From Collinsella sp. OM04-5 (GTDB lineage Bacteria; Actinomycetota; Coriobacteriia; Coriobacteriales; Coriobacteriaceae), in assembly GCF_003439125.1 (NCBI RefSeq), contig NZ_QSUU01000002.1:62001-126000 (forward strand): a stretch of DNA of 64,000 bases, given 5' to 3'. Below are positions 52,873 through 61,928 of this stretch, piece after piece; within the stretch, counting starts at the first letter, position 1, and the number at the start of each line of letters is the position of its first letter. The position numbers and the translations under genes are program-made. The notes under the pieces were generated by a model. It was given only the letters and a program-made list of their open reading frames with translations. It had not been told where the DNA came from and did not search any database.

Positions 52873-53804
52873 GCGGACGCACCCTTCAGGACATGCTCGG
52901 CGCCATCGACAAGATCGTCGACGATTTCGCGTGCGCTCTGGCGCTCGTTGACCATGCCGGCAATCTGTCCGCACAAATACGAACCCTCTTCGTAATTACC
53001 GTCCTTTGCGGCTTTACGAAGCGCGCCCGTGCCCATGGCCCCGAGCTCCTCGGGGCTTGCGCCCGCCGCCTCGTTCTTGGCATACGCGTTGGTGAAGGGG
53101 CTCTTGAGGGCGCGAACCGGATGTCCCGTCGAGCGACCGGTCGCACGCGTCGACGTGTCGCCCGCCTTGAGCACCAGCTCTTTATACTGTTCGGATACAG
53201 TGCACTCGTTTGCGACCAGAAAGCGTGTTCCCACCTGGACGCCGGCAGCGCCGAGCATAAAGGCGGCCGCCACACCGCGGCCATCGGCGATGCCGCCAGC
53301 CGCAACCACGGGAATATCGACCGCATCGACAACCTGCGGCACCAGTGCCATCGTCGAGGTCTCGCCAATGTGGCCACCCGATTCGGTGCCCTCGGCAACC
53401 ACAGCGGTTGCCCCACGACGTGCCACGAGACGGGCGAGCGCCACCGAAGCCACAACGGGGATGACCTTGATGCCCGCATCGTTCCAAGCTTTCATGTACT
53501 TGGCGGGATTACCGGCACCCGTCACGACGACCGGCACCTGCTCGTCGATCACAACCTGCGCGACCTCGTCGGCAAACGGGCTCATGAGCATAACGTTGAC
53601 GCCAAAGGGCTTATCCGTCTTGGCGCGCAGCTCGTGAATCTGATCGCGCAGCCAGTTTGCGTCGGCATTCATGGCCGCGATAATCCCTAAGCCGCCTGCC
53701 TCGGACACGGCAGATGCCAGCGAGGCGTCGGCAATCCAGGCCATACCACCCTGGAACACGGGTTTTTCGATGCCGAGCAGATCGCAGAGAGGAGACTTGA
53801 GCAT
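52860..53804 (-). CDS. fabK: Enoyl-ACP reductase II FabK
   Basis: FMN-dependent enoyl reductase, 314 residues, of the nitronate-monooxygenase-like TIM-barrel fold. PVFQGGMAWIADASLA, VVVTGAGNP, AEGTESGGHIGE and the phosphate-binding VVAAGGIADGRG are visible. FabK replaces FabI in this operon, which matters because FabK enzymes resist triclosan-type inhibitors. The ATG at 53804 follows the acpP stop, with GGAG inside the end of acpP. Confidence 0.92.
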   Translation of the reverse strand: MLKSPLCDLLGIEKPVFQGGMAWIADASLASAVSEAGGLGIIAAMNADANWLRDQIHELRAKTDKPFGVNVMLMSPFADEVAQVVIDEQVPVVVTGAGNPAKYMKAWNDAGIKVIPVVASVALARLVARRGATAVVAEGTESGGHIGETSTMALVPQVVDAVDIPVVAAGGIADGRGVAAAFMLGAAGVQVGTRFLVANECTVSEQYKELVLKAGDTSTRATGRSTGHPVRALKSPFTNAYAKNEAAGASPEELGAMGTGALRKAAKDGNYEEGSYLCGQIAGMVNERQSAREIVDDLVDGAEHVLKGASAWVA

Positions 53805-53806
53805 CA

Positions 53807-54043
53807 CTACTTCTCCAATGCCGCCTCGACCGTATCGACGAACTCGCCGACCGTCTTGGGGTTCTCCTCGGTATCGAGCTGGATGCCAAACTCGTCCTCG
53901 ACGGCGACGAGGATCTCGACGGTACCCAGACTGTCGAGACCAATCTCCTCGAGCGTGGACTCGGGCTTCATCTCGACATCGTCAAGACCGGCGGTCTCGC
54001 GGATAACGTCGCAAACGCGCTCGAAGGTCTTCTGATCTGCCAT
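53807..54043 (-). CDS. acpP: Acyl carrier protein
   Basis: A 78-residue acidic four-helix carrier. The phosphopantetheine serine is in IGLDSLGTVEILVAVEDEF. It is second in the operon after fabH. Confidence 0.96.
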   Translation of the reverse strand: MADQKTFERVCDVIRETAGLDDVEMKPESTLEEIGLDSLGTVEILVAVEDEFGIQLDTEENPKTVGEFVDTVEAALEK

Positions 54044-54092
54044 GGTAGTTCTCCTTTGTTTGTGCCCTAGGGGCGTTTTTTCCTATGTGCAA

Positions 54093-55052
54093 CTACTTCC
54101 AACGAAGCAGATAGCCGCCTATATCCAGACCGGCGCCAAATCCGACCAGGGCGATGGTGTCGCCCGCGTGCAGCGCGCCGGTATTTGCCAGTCGATCAAG
54201 AGCAAGCGGAATGCAGGCGCTCGAGATGTTGCCGGTTTCACGCAACGTTCGGACCACACGGTCGTCCGGCACACCTAGGCGCTTGACTGCCTGGCTCAAG
54301 ATTCGTTCGTTAGCCTGATGGAATACAAAGTGGTCGATGTCCTCGACCGCGATGCTCGCGTCGCAAGCGAGCTTGTTGACCGTGTCGCAGATGGCATTGA
54401 CGCCAAACTTGAAGACGCGACGGCCGTTCATGGAAAGCACGCTTTCGCTATCTGCGGAGGCCTTAAACGGCGAGGTACCGACCAGACCGGGAACGCGTAA
54501 CGTCTCGACGTCGGGCGTCGTCGAAAGCTCAACAGCAAGGGGATTCTCTCCCCCAGCCTCTATGACCGCAGCACCCGCACCATCGCCAAAGAGCACGCAC
54601 GTGGCACGATCGGTCCAATCGAGCGCGCGCGTCATCTGCTCGGCGGCAACAACCAGCACGTGCTTGGCGCGACTGCGGGCGATATAGCCCTCGGCGACAT
54701 CGAGCGCAAATACAAAGCCGGCACATGCCGCCGAAACGTCGAAGGCAGGACATGTGGCACCCAGGCGCTCGGCAACGGCGCACGCTTCGGCAGGAACGAG
54801 ATGATCGCCCGTCGTCGTCGAACAGACGATGAGATCCAACTGGCTCGCATCGATTCCGGACGTCTGGAGCGCTTGCTCGCTCGCTGCCACGGCAAGGTCG
54901 TCGAGTGACTCGGTGGTGCACACATGGCGGCTCTTGATACCGGTGCGGGTAAAAATCCACTCATCCGAGGTATCGAGGAACTCGGACAGCTCGTCATTGG
55001 AAACACTGCGCGTAGGAAGCGCCGAGCCTGTTCCAAGAATCGTGAAACCCAT
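54093..55052 (-). CDS. fabH: 3-oxoacyl-ACP synthase III FabH
   Basis: Initiating condensing enzyme, 319 residues. The triad is visible: Cys in DVSAACAGFVFAL, His in VFHQANERI, Asn in TGNISSACIPLAL. The ATG at 55052 has a very strong AAAGGAGG. First gene of the ten-gene fab/acc operon, divergent from birA. Confidence 0.95.
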   Translation of the reverse strand: MGFTILGTGSALPTRSVSNDELSEFLDTSDEWIFTRTGIKSRHVCTTESLDDLAVAASEQALQTSGIDASQLDLIVCSTTTGDHLVPAEACAVAERLGATCPAFDVSAACAGFVFALDVAEGYIARSRAKHVLVVAAEQMTRALDWTDRATCVLFGDGAGAAVIEAGGENPLAVELSTTPDVETLRVPGLVGTSPFKASADSESVLSMNGRRVFKFGVNAICDTVNKLACDASIAVEDIDHFVFHQANERILSQAVKRLGVPDDRVVRTLRETGNISSACIPLALDRLANTGALHAGDTIALVGFGAGLDIGGYLLRWK

Positions 55053-55068
55053 CACTAACCTCCTTTGA

Positions 55069-55136
55069 GTTGTTGATGTGTTTACATCGACCAAGAGAGG
55101 ATAGCGCATTTCAGTCGTTGTTGACGTGTTAACATT
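55069..55136. promoter_or_regulatory. Paired operator-like repeats between fabH and birA
   Basis: On the minus strand TGTAAACACATCAACAAC (within 55088-55069) and TGTTAACACGTCAACAAC (within 55136-55117) are near-identical direct repeats 48 bp apart. Each contains an imperfect palindrome (GATGT/ACATC in the first). They lie in the divergent promoter region and could bind a lipid-synthesis regulator. Confidence 0.5.
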
Positions 55137-55228
55137 AAATTGTCCAAATGCGACAAAGGCTTCACATTGTGTCTATCTCTCGACACCATTGCGTTATTCA
55201 CTTATTCATTATGGAGGTAGCAGCCGCT

Positions 55229-56005
55229 ATGGATGCCAAATTAACGATAGTCGACGTAACCGGATCGACCAACGATGACCTGCTCGAAGCAGGAAAACAA
55301 GGAGTGCCGCACGGCACAGGACTTGCCGCCCGGGCTCAGACAGCAGGACGCGGCCGGCGCGGCCACAAGTGGGATTCAACCGCCGGCAACCTATTGCTTT
55401 CGATTGTCCTGCGTCCATGCGTTAATCCTACAAAGTATTCTGGTCTTGCCGCCGTCAGCGGCCTAGCAGTGCTCGAAGCGTTCGAGGCGCAAGGTCTTGC
55501 AAACGAGATTGGCCTCAAATGGCCCAACGACCTGGTCGCGCGAGAACGCAAGCTCGGCGGCATTCTGGTCGAGGCGGCACGCGACAACAAAGGCATGCCC
55601 TTCGCCGTCTGTGGCATTGGCGTCAACGTAAACTACACGCCCCAAGAGGTGCCCGATGGCGGCCTGGCTGCAATTGGCCTCTCGGACCTCAACGAGAATG
55701 TTCCCGCCGTCGATGTGCTCCTCGATGAGGTCTATCACGCAGTTATAGAAGCTGTAAATGCGTGGGTAGAGCGTCTCAACGCCATGGAAGAAGATGCTGG
55801 ACCGCTCGCGCCTGTCCACGGCGAATATATCGCTCATCTCAATTGGATTGGAGAGCGCGTTACCGCCCGCTCCCCCGCTGGGGACGAGCTGGCGCGAGGC
55901 ATCTTTAAAACGGTCGATGGCTTTGGTCGCGCATGTATCGAAACGGAAGGCGGCTTGCGATCCTTCCATTTTGAGGAGGCATCGCTACGTCCCTTGAGCG
56001 AATAG
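55229..56005 (+). CDS. birA: Biotin--[acetyl-CoA carboxylase] ligase, monofunctional
   Basis: Biotin protein ligase of about 258 residues. The adenylate-binding pattern GRGRRGHKWDS and KWPNDLVARERKLGGILVE are diagnostic, as is CGIGVNVN. There is no N-terminal HTH, so it is not a repressor of the E. coli BirA kind. The ATG at 55229 follows GGAGGT; an ATG at 55211 in the same frame is possible. Its presumed client, AccB, is in the divergent operon. Confidence 0.9.
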   Translation: MDAKLTIVDVTGSTNDDLLEAGKQGVPHGTGLAARAQTAGRGRRGHKWDSTAGNLLLSIVLRPCVNPTKYSGLAAVSGLAVLEAFEAQGLANEIGLKWPNDLVARERKLGGILVEAARDNKGMPFAVCGIGVNVNYTPQEVPDGGLAAIGLSDLNENVPAVDVLLDEVYHAVIEAVNAWVERLNAMEEDAGPLAPVHGEYIAHLNWIGERVTARSPAGDELARGIFKTVDGFGRACIETEGGLRSFHFEEASLRPLSE

Positions 56006-56061
56006 GGCGCCGCAGCCACCTACTCGGCAGCATTACCCGGCAGTCCAAACCATCATTAAAA

Positions 56062-56102
56062 ACAAAAGGGCCCCGCTACCGTAACGGCAGCGGGGCCCTT
56101 TA
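56062..56102. terminator. Bidirectional terminator between birA and rpsJ
   Basis: AAAGGGCCCCGCT pairs with AGCGGGGCCCTTT (one mismatch near the loop); on the minus strand TTTTGTTTTTAA follows. It ends the rpsL-rpsG-fusA-rpsJ transcript 19 bases past rpsJ. Confidence 0.9.
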
Positions 56103-56120
56103 AGCTATGAGCGATATCGC

Positions 56121-56429
56121 TTAGAGCTTGATGTCGATGTCGACGCCAGCGGGGAGGTCGAGACGCATAAGCGAATCAACGGTGCCCGAGGTGGGGTCGA
56201 GGATGTCGATGAGGCGCTTGTGGGTGCGCATCTCGAACTGCTCACGGGAGTCCTTGTTCACGTGCGGCGAACGGATAACCGTGTACAGGTTGCGCTCGGT
56301 GGGCAGGGGGACAGGACCGGAAACGCGAGCGCCGGTCTTCTGAGCGGTCTCGACGATGAGCTTCGCGGACTGATCGACGACCTCGTGATCATAGCCCTTG
56401 AGGCGAATGCGGATCTTCTGGGTAGCCAA
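56121..56429 (-). CDS. rpsJ: 30S ribosomal protein S10 (uS10)
   Basis: A 102-residue protein also used in antitermination. [20 protein letters not shown] and [20 protein letters not shown] are invariant features. It directly follows fusA (no tuf) and ends in a terminator, so it is cut off from rplC, which lies 14 kb away. Confidence 0.97.
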   Translation of the reverse strand: MATQKIRIRLKGYDHEVVDQSAKLIVETAQKTGARVSGPVPLPTERNLYTVIRSPHVNKDSREQFEMRTHKRLIDILDPTSGTVDSLMRLDLPAGVDIDIKL

Positions 56430-56489
56430 CTTAAACCTCCAAAGAGTGCGAGAGATGTTCTCGCGGATTACGTAACAGGGAGCTCGAAC

Positions 56490-58589
56490 TTAGGCGTTCT
56501 TGCTCATGACCTCGTCCACAATGGACTTGGGCGCGGGCTCATAAGAGTCGAACTGCATCGTGTAGGATGCACGGCCCTGGGTCTGGGAGCGAAGGTCGGT
56601 AGCGTAACCGAACATCTCGCCCAGCGGCACCTTGGCACGGATGAGCTTGCTGTTCTTGCGATCCTCCATGCCCTCGATCTTGCCGCGGCGACCGGAGAGG
56701 TTGCCCATAACGTCGCCCATGTACTGCTCGGGGGTCTCGACCTCGACAGCCATGATCGGCTCGAGCAGCTGCGGATCGGACTTCTTGAGGGCGTCCTTGA
56801 TAGCCATGGAACCGGCGATCTTGAAGGCGGCCTCGGAGGAGTCGACCTCGTGGTAAGAACCGTCGAACAGGGTGACCTTAACGTCGAGGACCGGGAAGCC
56901 GGCGATAACACCGGTGTTCAGGGCCTCCTGGATGCCCTTGTCGATGGACGGGATGTACTCCTTGGGCACGACGCCGCCGACGATAGCGTTGACGAACTCG
57001 TAGCCGAAGCCCTCCTCCATCTTCTCGAGCTTGATGACGGCGTGGCCATACTGACCGCGACCGCCGGACTGACGGACGAACTTGCCCTCAGCCTTCTCGA
57101 CGTCGTGACCAGCGGTCTCGCGGTAGGCAACCTGGGGCTTACCAACGTTAGCGTCAACCTTGAACTCACGGAGCAGACGGTCGACGATGATCTCGAGGTG
57201 CAGCTCGCCCATGCCGGCGATGATGGTCTGGCCGGTCTCGTGGTTGGTGGACACCTGGAAGGTCGGGTCCTCCTCGGCGAGCTTGGTCAGAGCCAGGGAC
57301 ATCTTGTCCTGCTCGGCCTTGGTCTTGGGCTCGATGGCAACGTCGATAACGGGCTTGGCGAACTCGATCTTCTCGAGGACGATCTCCTTGCCCTCGGCGC
57401 ACAGGGTGTCACCGGTGGTGGAGTTCTTGAAGCCGACGCAAGCGACGATGTCGCCGGCGGCAGCGTCGTCACGGTCGATACGCTCGGCAGCGTTCATCTC
57501 GAGGATGCGGCCGAGACGCTCGCGCTGACCGTTGGAAGCGTTGACCACGTAGGAGCCGGACTCGGCGCGGCCGGAGTAAACGCGGACATAGGTGAGCTTA
57601 CCGACGAACGGGTCGGTCATGATCTTGAAGACCAGGCCGGAGAAGGGCTCGTCGAAGGAAGGATGACGCTGGATCTCCTCGCCGGTGTCCGGATCGGTAC
57701 CGGTGACGGCCTCAACGTCGAGCGGGCTGGGCAGGTAGTCGACGACAGCGTCGAGCAGCTCCTGAACGCCCTTGTTCTTGTAGGCGGAGCCCACGAAGAC
57801 GAGGTTGAGCTCGTTGGCCAGGACGCCCTTGCGCAGAGCAGCCTTGAGCTCCTCGACGGTGAAGTCCTCCTCCATGAGGATCTTCTCCATGAGCTCGTCG
57901 TCAAAGCTGGCAGCAGCGTCGAGGAGCTCCTCGCGCTTGGTGGCAGCGATGTCAGCGAACTCAGCCGGGATCTCGTCCATCGGCTCGGGGTAGGTCATGC
58001 CCTTCTCGTCGGCCTTGAAGTCCCATGCAGTCATGGTGACCAGGTCGATGACGCCCCAGAAGTTGTCCTCGGCGCCCATCGGGACCTGAGCGGCCACAGC
58101 GTTAGCGTCGAGACGATCCTTCATGGTCTCGATAGCGTTGAAGAAGTCAGCGCCCACGCGGTCATACTTGTTGATGAAGGCGATGCGGGGGACGTTGAAG
58201 GTAGAAGCCTGACGCCAAACGGTCTCAGACTGGGGCTGAACGCCGGCAACGGCGTCGAAGACGGCGACAGCGCCATCGAGGACGCGCAGGCAGCGCTCGA
58301 CCTCGGCGGTGAAGTCAACGTGGCCCGGGGTGTCGATGATCTGGATGCGGTAGTCCTTACCGTCCTTGTTCCAGAAGCAGGTGGTAGCAGCGGAGGTAAT
58401 GGTTACGCCGCGCTCCTGCTCCTGAACCATCCAGTCCATGGTGGCAGCGCCCTCATGGACCTCACCGATCTTGTGGGTCTTACCGGTGTAGTAAAGAATA
58501 CGCTCGGTCGTGGTGGTTTTACCGGCATCGATGTGAGCCATGATGCCGATGTTACGGGTATCGGAAAGCTTGTACTTAGGCTTAGCCAT
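56490..58589 (-). CDS. fusA: Elongation factor G
   Basis: Translocase GTPase, 699 residues. G1 is AHIDAGKTT near residue 20, G3 DTPGHVDF, G4 NKYDRVGAD. Later domains show [13 protein letters not shown]. tuf is normally found between fusA and rpsJ but is absent here. Confidence 0.97.
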   Translation of the reverse strand: MAKPKYKLSDTRNIGIMAHIDAGKTTTTERILYYTGKTHKIGEVHEGAATMDWMVQEQERGVTITSAATTCFWNKDGKDYRIQIIDTPGHVDFTAEVERCLRVLDGAVAVFDAVAGVQPQSETVWRQASTFNVPRIAFINKYDRVGADFFNAIETMKDRLDANAVAAQVPMGAEDNFWGVIDLVTMTAWDFKADEKGMTYPEPMDEIPAEFADIAATKREELLDAAASFDDELMEKILMEEDFTVEELKAALRKGVLANELNLVFVGSAYKNKGVQELLDAVVDYLPSPLDVEAVTGTDPDTGEEIQRHPSFDEPFSGLVFKIMTDPFVGKLTYVRVYSGRAESGSYVVNASNGQRERLGRILEMNAAERIDRDDAAAGDIVACVGFKNSTTGDTLCAEGKEIVLEKIEFAKPVIDVAIEPKTKAEQDKMSLALTKLAEEDPTFQVSTNHETGQTIIAGMGELHLEIIVDRLLREFKVDANVGKPQVAYRETAGHDVEKAEGKFVRQSGGRGQYGHAVIKLEKMEEGFGYEFVNAIVGGVVPKEYIPSIDKGIQEALNTGVIAGFPVLDVKVTLFDGSYHEVDSSEAAFKIAGSMAIKDALKKSDPQLLEPIMAVEVETPEQYMGDVMGNLSGRRGKIEGMEDRKNSKLIRAKVPLGEMFGYATDLRSQTQGRASYTMQFDSYEPAPKSIVDEVMSKNA

Positions 58590-58608
58590 GTTAGTTCCTT
58601 ACCTTAAC

Positions 58609-59082
58609 TTACCAACGATAGTGAGAGAACGCGCGGTTGGCCTCGGCCATCTTGAAGACGTCCTCACGCTTCTTGACGGAAGCGCCCAGGCCGTTGGAGG
58701 CGTCGAGGATCTCGTTGGCGAGACGCTCGGCCATGGTCTTCTCCTTGCGAGCGCGGGAGAAGTTGACGATCCAGCGGATACCCAGAGCGGTGGAACGACG
58801 GGAGTTGACCTCCATCGGGACCTGATAGGTAGCGCCACCGACACGCTTGGGCTTAACCTCGAGCGTGGGCTTGACGTTGTCCATAGCCTTCTTGAAGGTA
58901 GCGAGAGCGTCGCCACCCTCGGACTTCTCGGCAACGATCTCGAAAGCGGTGTAAACGATGCGCTCAGCGGTGGCCTTCTTGCCGTCAAGAAGGACCTTGT
59001 TGATGAGCTGAGTCACCAGGCGGTTGTTGTAAACGGCGTCAGGCTGAACCTCACGACGATTAGCTGCTGCACGACGCGGCAT
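58609..59082 (-). CDS. rpsG: 30S ribosomal protein S7 (uS7)
   Basis: Head-assembly protein of 157 residues starting [15 protein letters not shown], with [16 protein letters not shown] and [11 protein letters not shown]. Standard order rpsL-rpsG-fusA. Confidence 0.97.
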   Translation of the reverse strand: MPRRAAANRREVQPDAVYNNRLVTQLINKVLLDGKKATAERIVYTAFEIVAEKSEGGDALATFKKAMDNVKPTLEVKPKRVGGATYQVPMEVNSRRSTALGIRWIVNFSRARKEKTMAERLANEILDASNGLGASVKKREDVFKMAEANRAFSHYRW

Positions 59083-59156
59083 GTGAAATCTCCTTAAGTG
59101 TCTACCGTGCGGCGCTCAAGACGGCACACGGCGAAAGTATCAAAACGTTATCTGGC

Positions 59157-59534
59157 TTATTTAGCCTTGGGGCGCTTAGCACCGTACTTGGAACGGGCCT
59201 GCATACGGTTCTGGACCGGAGCAGCGTCGTAGGCGCCACGGATGACGTGATAACGGACACCAGGGAGGTCACGGACACGACCGCCGCGGACGAGCACGAT
59301 GGAGTGCTCCTGCAGGTTGTGGCCCTCACCCGGGATGTAAGCGGTAACTTCGATGCCGTTGACGAGGCGAACACGGGCAACCTTACGAAGAGCCGAGTTC
59401 GGCTTCTTGGGGCTCGTGGTGAAGACGCGGGTGCACACGCCGCGCTTCTGGGAGTTGTGCTGCAGAGCAGCGTTCTTGGACTTCTTGGGCACGGAACGAC
59501 GGCCCTGGCGAACCAGCTGGTTAATAGTAGGCAA
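59157..59534 (-). CDS. rpsL: 30S ribosomal protein S12 (uS12)
   Basis: Decoding-centre protein of 125 residues. [28 protein letters not shown] and [18 protein letters not shown] are present; the lysines associated with streptomycin response (PKKPNS and nearby GRVRDLPG region) look wild type. First gene of the str block. Confidence 0.97.
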   Translation of the reverse strand: MPTINQLVRQGRRSVPKKSKNAALQHNSQKRGVCTRVFTTSPKKPNSALRKVARVRLVNGIEVTAYIPGEGHNLQEHSIVLVRGGRVRDLPGVRYHVIRGAYDAAPVQNRMQARSKYGAKRPKAK

Positions 59535-59627
59535 AGCGTACTCCTTCTCGAATGATTCCAGCTTTCTGTAAAGTGCAACGGCTTGAATCGAGGGGTCAGC
59601 ATCCCCCTACGAAACACGCAGTTCGAT

Positions 59628-59680
59628 AGGATACGTGGCGTTAGCTGTGCCGTCAACAGACCACGCCGCCGGGCGTATCC
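59628..59680 (-). promoter_or_regulatory. Promoter of the rpsL operon with GGATACGCCCG motif
   Basis: On the minus strand TTGACG (59656-59651) and TATCCT (59633-59628) are separated by 17 bp, about 95 bases before the rpsL ATG. GGATACGCCCGG (59680-59669) lies just upstream and recurs in the rplC and rplB leaders. Confidence 0.7.
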
Positions 59681-59740
59681 TAAAATTGGCATATTTCCGC
59701 AAAGCCTACACAAAAGGAATCCCCTCCTGTGCGAGGGGGA

Positions 59741-59879
59741 GGATTCCCGGCCCGGGCGGCGCGGGGGCTAAGTTTGCTGCTCTACAGTCCTGCGCAAGAC
59801 GGAAAGCACATTAAGTGCTTTCCTTTGCGTGCGGAACTCGCGACAAACTTAACCCCTGTGCCGCCCGGCCCGGGAATCC
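59741..59879. repeat. Structured dispersed element, copy 2
   Basis: A 139-nt inverted structure upstream of the rpsL promoter. The 36-base arms (GGATTCCCGG...GCTAAGTTTG) pair at 32 positions plus wobble. The 83-nt centre (59769-59851) is identical to copy 1, but the outer arms differ completely from copy 1 while remaining complementary. Confidence 0.85.
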
Positions 59880-59902
59880 GACGTGCTCGTTGGGGCAACG
59901 TT

Positions 59903-59937
59903 ACCTGCCAAAACGGGACAGGTTTATTTTGGTCGGT
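59903..59937. repeat. Hairpin with GGGACAGG loop
   Basis: ACCTGCCAAAA pairs with TTTTGGTCGGT (two mismatches) around CGGGACAGGTTTA. The whole stretch, including the following ATCTG and ACGTC, is about 50 bases of near-identity to the element at 34138-34190. Confidence 0.6.
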
Positions 59938-60005
59938 TTTATCTGCGGAAACGTCGCGCTCCAGCGGTAATCCGCCCTCATCTGTCATAGGGAAATCGGC
60001 GGCGC

Positions 60006-60136
60006 TTTCGGAAGTATGCGGCAAATTCTGGACCTGCCGAGCACACCGGGGTTTTGCGATAGTAAACCCGCAGGTAGAGCGCTTGAGCATATGCGGTGTG
60101 GTCGACCCATCGAGATTTTGCCGCATACTTCCGAAA
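60006..60136. repeat. 131-nt palindrome with 20-bp perfect arms
   Basis: TTTCGGAAGTATGCGGCAAA at 60006 has its exact reverse complement at 60117-60136. Inside, CACACC/GGTGTG and ACCTGC/GCAGGT can pair further. It fills most of the gap between the anti-sigma terminator and the hairpin at 59903; no gene is seen in the 682-bp interval 59535-60216. Confidence 0.7.
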
Positions 60137-60181
60137 TTCAGGCGAATATCGCTCAAAATAACCGTCCATATAACGCAAAAT

Positions 60182-60210
60182 AGGCCGCTTCCCCTCGTGG
60201 GAAGCGGCCT
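60182..60210 (-). terminator. Terminator after the anti-sigma gene
   Basis: AGGCCGCTTCCC and GGGAAGCGGCCT form a perfect 12-bp stem with a 5-base loop; on the minus strand ATTTTGC follows. It is seven bases past the stop at 60217. Confidence 0.8.
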
Positions 60211-60216
60211 CAAGCC

Positions 60217-61293
60217 TTACGAATAGACGATGGTAAAGGGTTCTTCCGTTTGAGTCTCTCCTGTTGATGTGTATCTCGTGCCCTCGAGGGTTACCGAGAC
60301 CACTTGGTCGACATCAATCAACTTCGTTGGCACCCAAATGTTCTCTCCGCTATTGCGTGCCATCGAAACATAGAAATTGTACGCGCCTGCGTCGTCATCT
60401 TCGATAATCTGCTCCGATCCATCCTTGTAGCTGACGGTCAGTTTATGATCAACTGCTTCATAGCCCAGATCATCGATGTGCGTCTGGATGGAAAACGGGC
60501 TAATCTCGAGAGGCGAGTCATCGGAGCGGAGTTCCTTTGTATCGACGTACGCTCCAACGCTAAACTCGGGCGTCGATGCCTCGAACAGCTTCGCGTCCTC
60601 GCCTTCGCCCTCAGTCCAGCAGATATTCCAGGTGACCGCATGTCCCAAATCTCGCTCGCGATTCCACGAGGCAAAGTACATCGTGCCATTAATGACCGTG
60701 TCGCTTGATGTGTCTTTATCAATTGTGCAGCGTGTGTCAGCCCATTCCTCGCCGAAGTTCATGCTGGGCGTGCCGATGCCTTGTTCTTCTTCACCATAGA
60801 GAACAAGTTCGCCAGTCTCTGCTGCCGGCTTGTAGTAGTTAACACCATTTGGATTGGACAACGTAAACGTCACGGCACCGCAACCGTTTTTATCGATAGC
60901 CATATCATGAATGTCGAGTGTATAGCCGTTGCCCTCGACGGACAGATTGACCTTCTGTACTGAACCCTCCAAGCTTTGGGGCGCGATACCATCACCAAAC
61001 TCTCTGGTGTAGGTATATTTAGTCCCCGACGAGCCACCTTGAGTCCAGGTAATGGACTCTCCGTTGCCATGGTTTCCCCAGGCAGAGGCAAAATAACTGG
61101 AATTGACGACGGCGTAGGCGACCCCTCCGGTCGCCAGCACTCCGGCAAGGCATCCGATCACGGCAACATACAGAGGCTTCGCGTGACCCTTTCGGCGAAG
61201 CGGCTCACCAGCAGCGGCATAAAGAACACGGTCAGCAAGATCGCTATCAGCTTGGACGGACTCGAAGGCCTGCTTGATTTGGTTGGATTTCAC
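60217..61293 (-). CDS. Membrane-anchored anti-sigma factor (putative)
   Basis: A 358-residue single-pass protein. The N-terminal ~38 residues are cytoplasmic (QIKQAFESVQADSDLADRVLYAA), followed by one membrane helix (LYVAVIGCLAGVLATGGVAYAV) and a large extracytoplasmic Ser/Thr/Asp-rich domain that resembles DUF4179-type regions. The gene overlaps the end of the ECF sigma gene by 47 bases, the usual arrangement for a sigma/anti-sigma pair. The signal sensed is unknown. Confidence 0.75.
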   Translation of the reverse strand: MKSNQIKQAFESVQADSDLADRVLYAAAGEPLRRKGHAKPLYVAVIGCLAGVLATGGVAYAVVNSSYFASAWGNHGNGESITWTQGGSSGTKYTYTREFGDGIAPQSLEGSVQKVNLSVEGNGYTLDIHDMAIDKNGCGAVTFTLSNPNGVNYYKPAAETGELVLYGEEEQGIGTPSMNFGEEWADTRCTIDKDTSSDTVINGTMYFASWNRERDLGHAVTWNICWTEGEGEDAKLFEASTPEFSVGAYVDTKELRSDDSPLEISPFSIQTHIDDLGYEAVDHKLTVSYKDGSEQIIEDDDAGAYNFYVSMARNSGENIWVPTKLIDVDQVVSVTLEGTRYTSTGETQTEEPFTIVYS

Positions 61294-61762
61294 GGTCGCC
61301 CTCCTCTAGGATGAACTTGAGTTTCGATCTGCCGCGAGCTAAACGCGTTCGAACTGTCGCGGCTGGTACGTGCAGCAACTCGGCAATCTCTGAAGTCGAG
61401 AAGCCCAGATAGTAATAGAGCACGATGGGGATACGGAATCGTTCCGGAAGCCGCATGACATCTGACAGGACGGCCTTGGTCTCATCCTGCGCCGCCGAAA
61501 GCGAATCGGCCAGGTTCTCAATATCCTCCACACGCCTCCATGGCTTTCGAAAGAGCGATTTGCATTCATTGATCGTGACCCGGATAAGCCAGCCGCGAAG
61601 ATGCTCCCAACTTTCAAAGTTTCCATCGCTTTTGAGCAACTTAAGAAAGACGTCTTGTGCGACATCGTCGGCATCGGCACGATCACGCAGGTACGTCAAT
61701 GCGATTCGAAACACGACATCCCGGTGATCTTCGACTGCCTGTCTAAAAGCTTGTTCTTCCAT
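61247..61762 (-). CDS. ECF-type RNA polymerase sigma factor
   Basis: Sigma-70 family group IV factor of 171 residues. Region 2 shows YLRDRADADDVAQDVFLKLL and HLRGWLIRVTINECKS; region 4 shows LPERFRIPIVLYYYLGFST and AELLHVPAATVRTRLARGR, the HTH. The ATG at 61762 has GGGAGG upstream. Coupled by overlap to the anti-sigma gene; located between rpoC and rpsL. Confidence 0.9.
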   Translation of the reverse strand: MEEQAFRQAVEDHRDVVFRIALTYLRDRADADDVAQDVFLKLLKSDGNFESWEHLRGWLIRVTINECKSLFRKPWRRVEDIENLADSLSAAQDETKAVLSDVMRLPERFRIPIVLYYYLGFSTSEIAELLHVPAATVRTRLARGRSKLKFILEEGDREIQPNQAGLRVRPS

Positions 61763-61928
61763 AATCACCTCCCGGTGACGTTAATGATTCTCGATGAGGC
61801 CCTCACCATAGATACGCTTTGACCGATCGGATTGTTTCAAATCCAAGCAGGAAAAACCCACCGAAATTAATCCGTCCCTTTTTGGCAAGGGACCAACGGA
61901 ACGCAACAGGTTGAGCATACGCAAGCGA

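Noticed and set aside
56220..58607. A plus-strand open frame of 795 codons opposite fusA
   Set aside because: Shadow of EF-G, with Val/Leu/Asp/Gly bias typical of reverse-complement translation.
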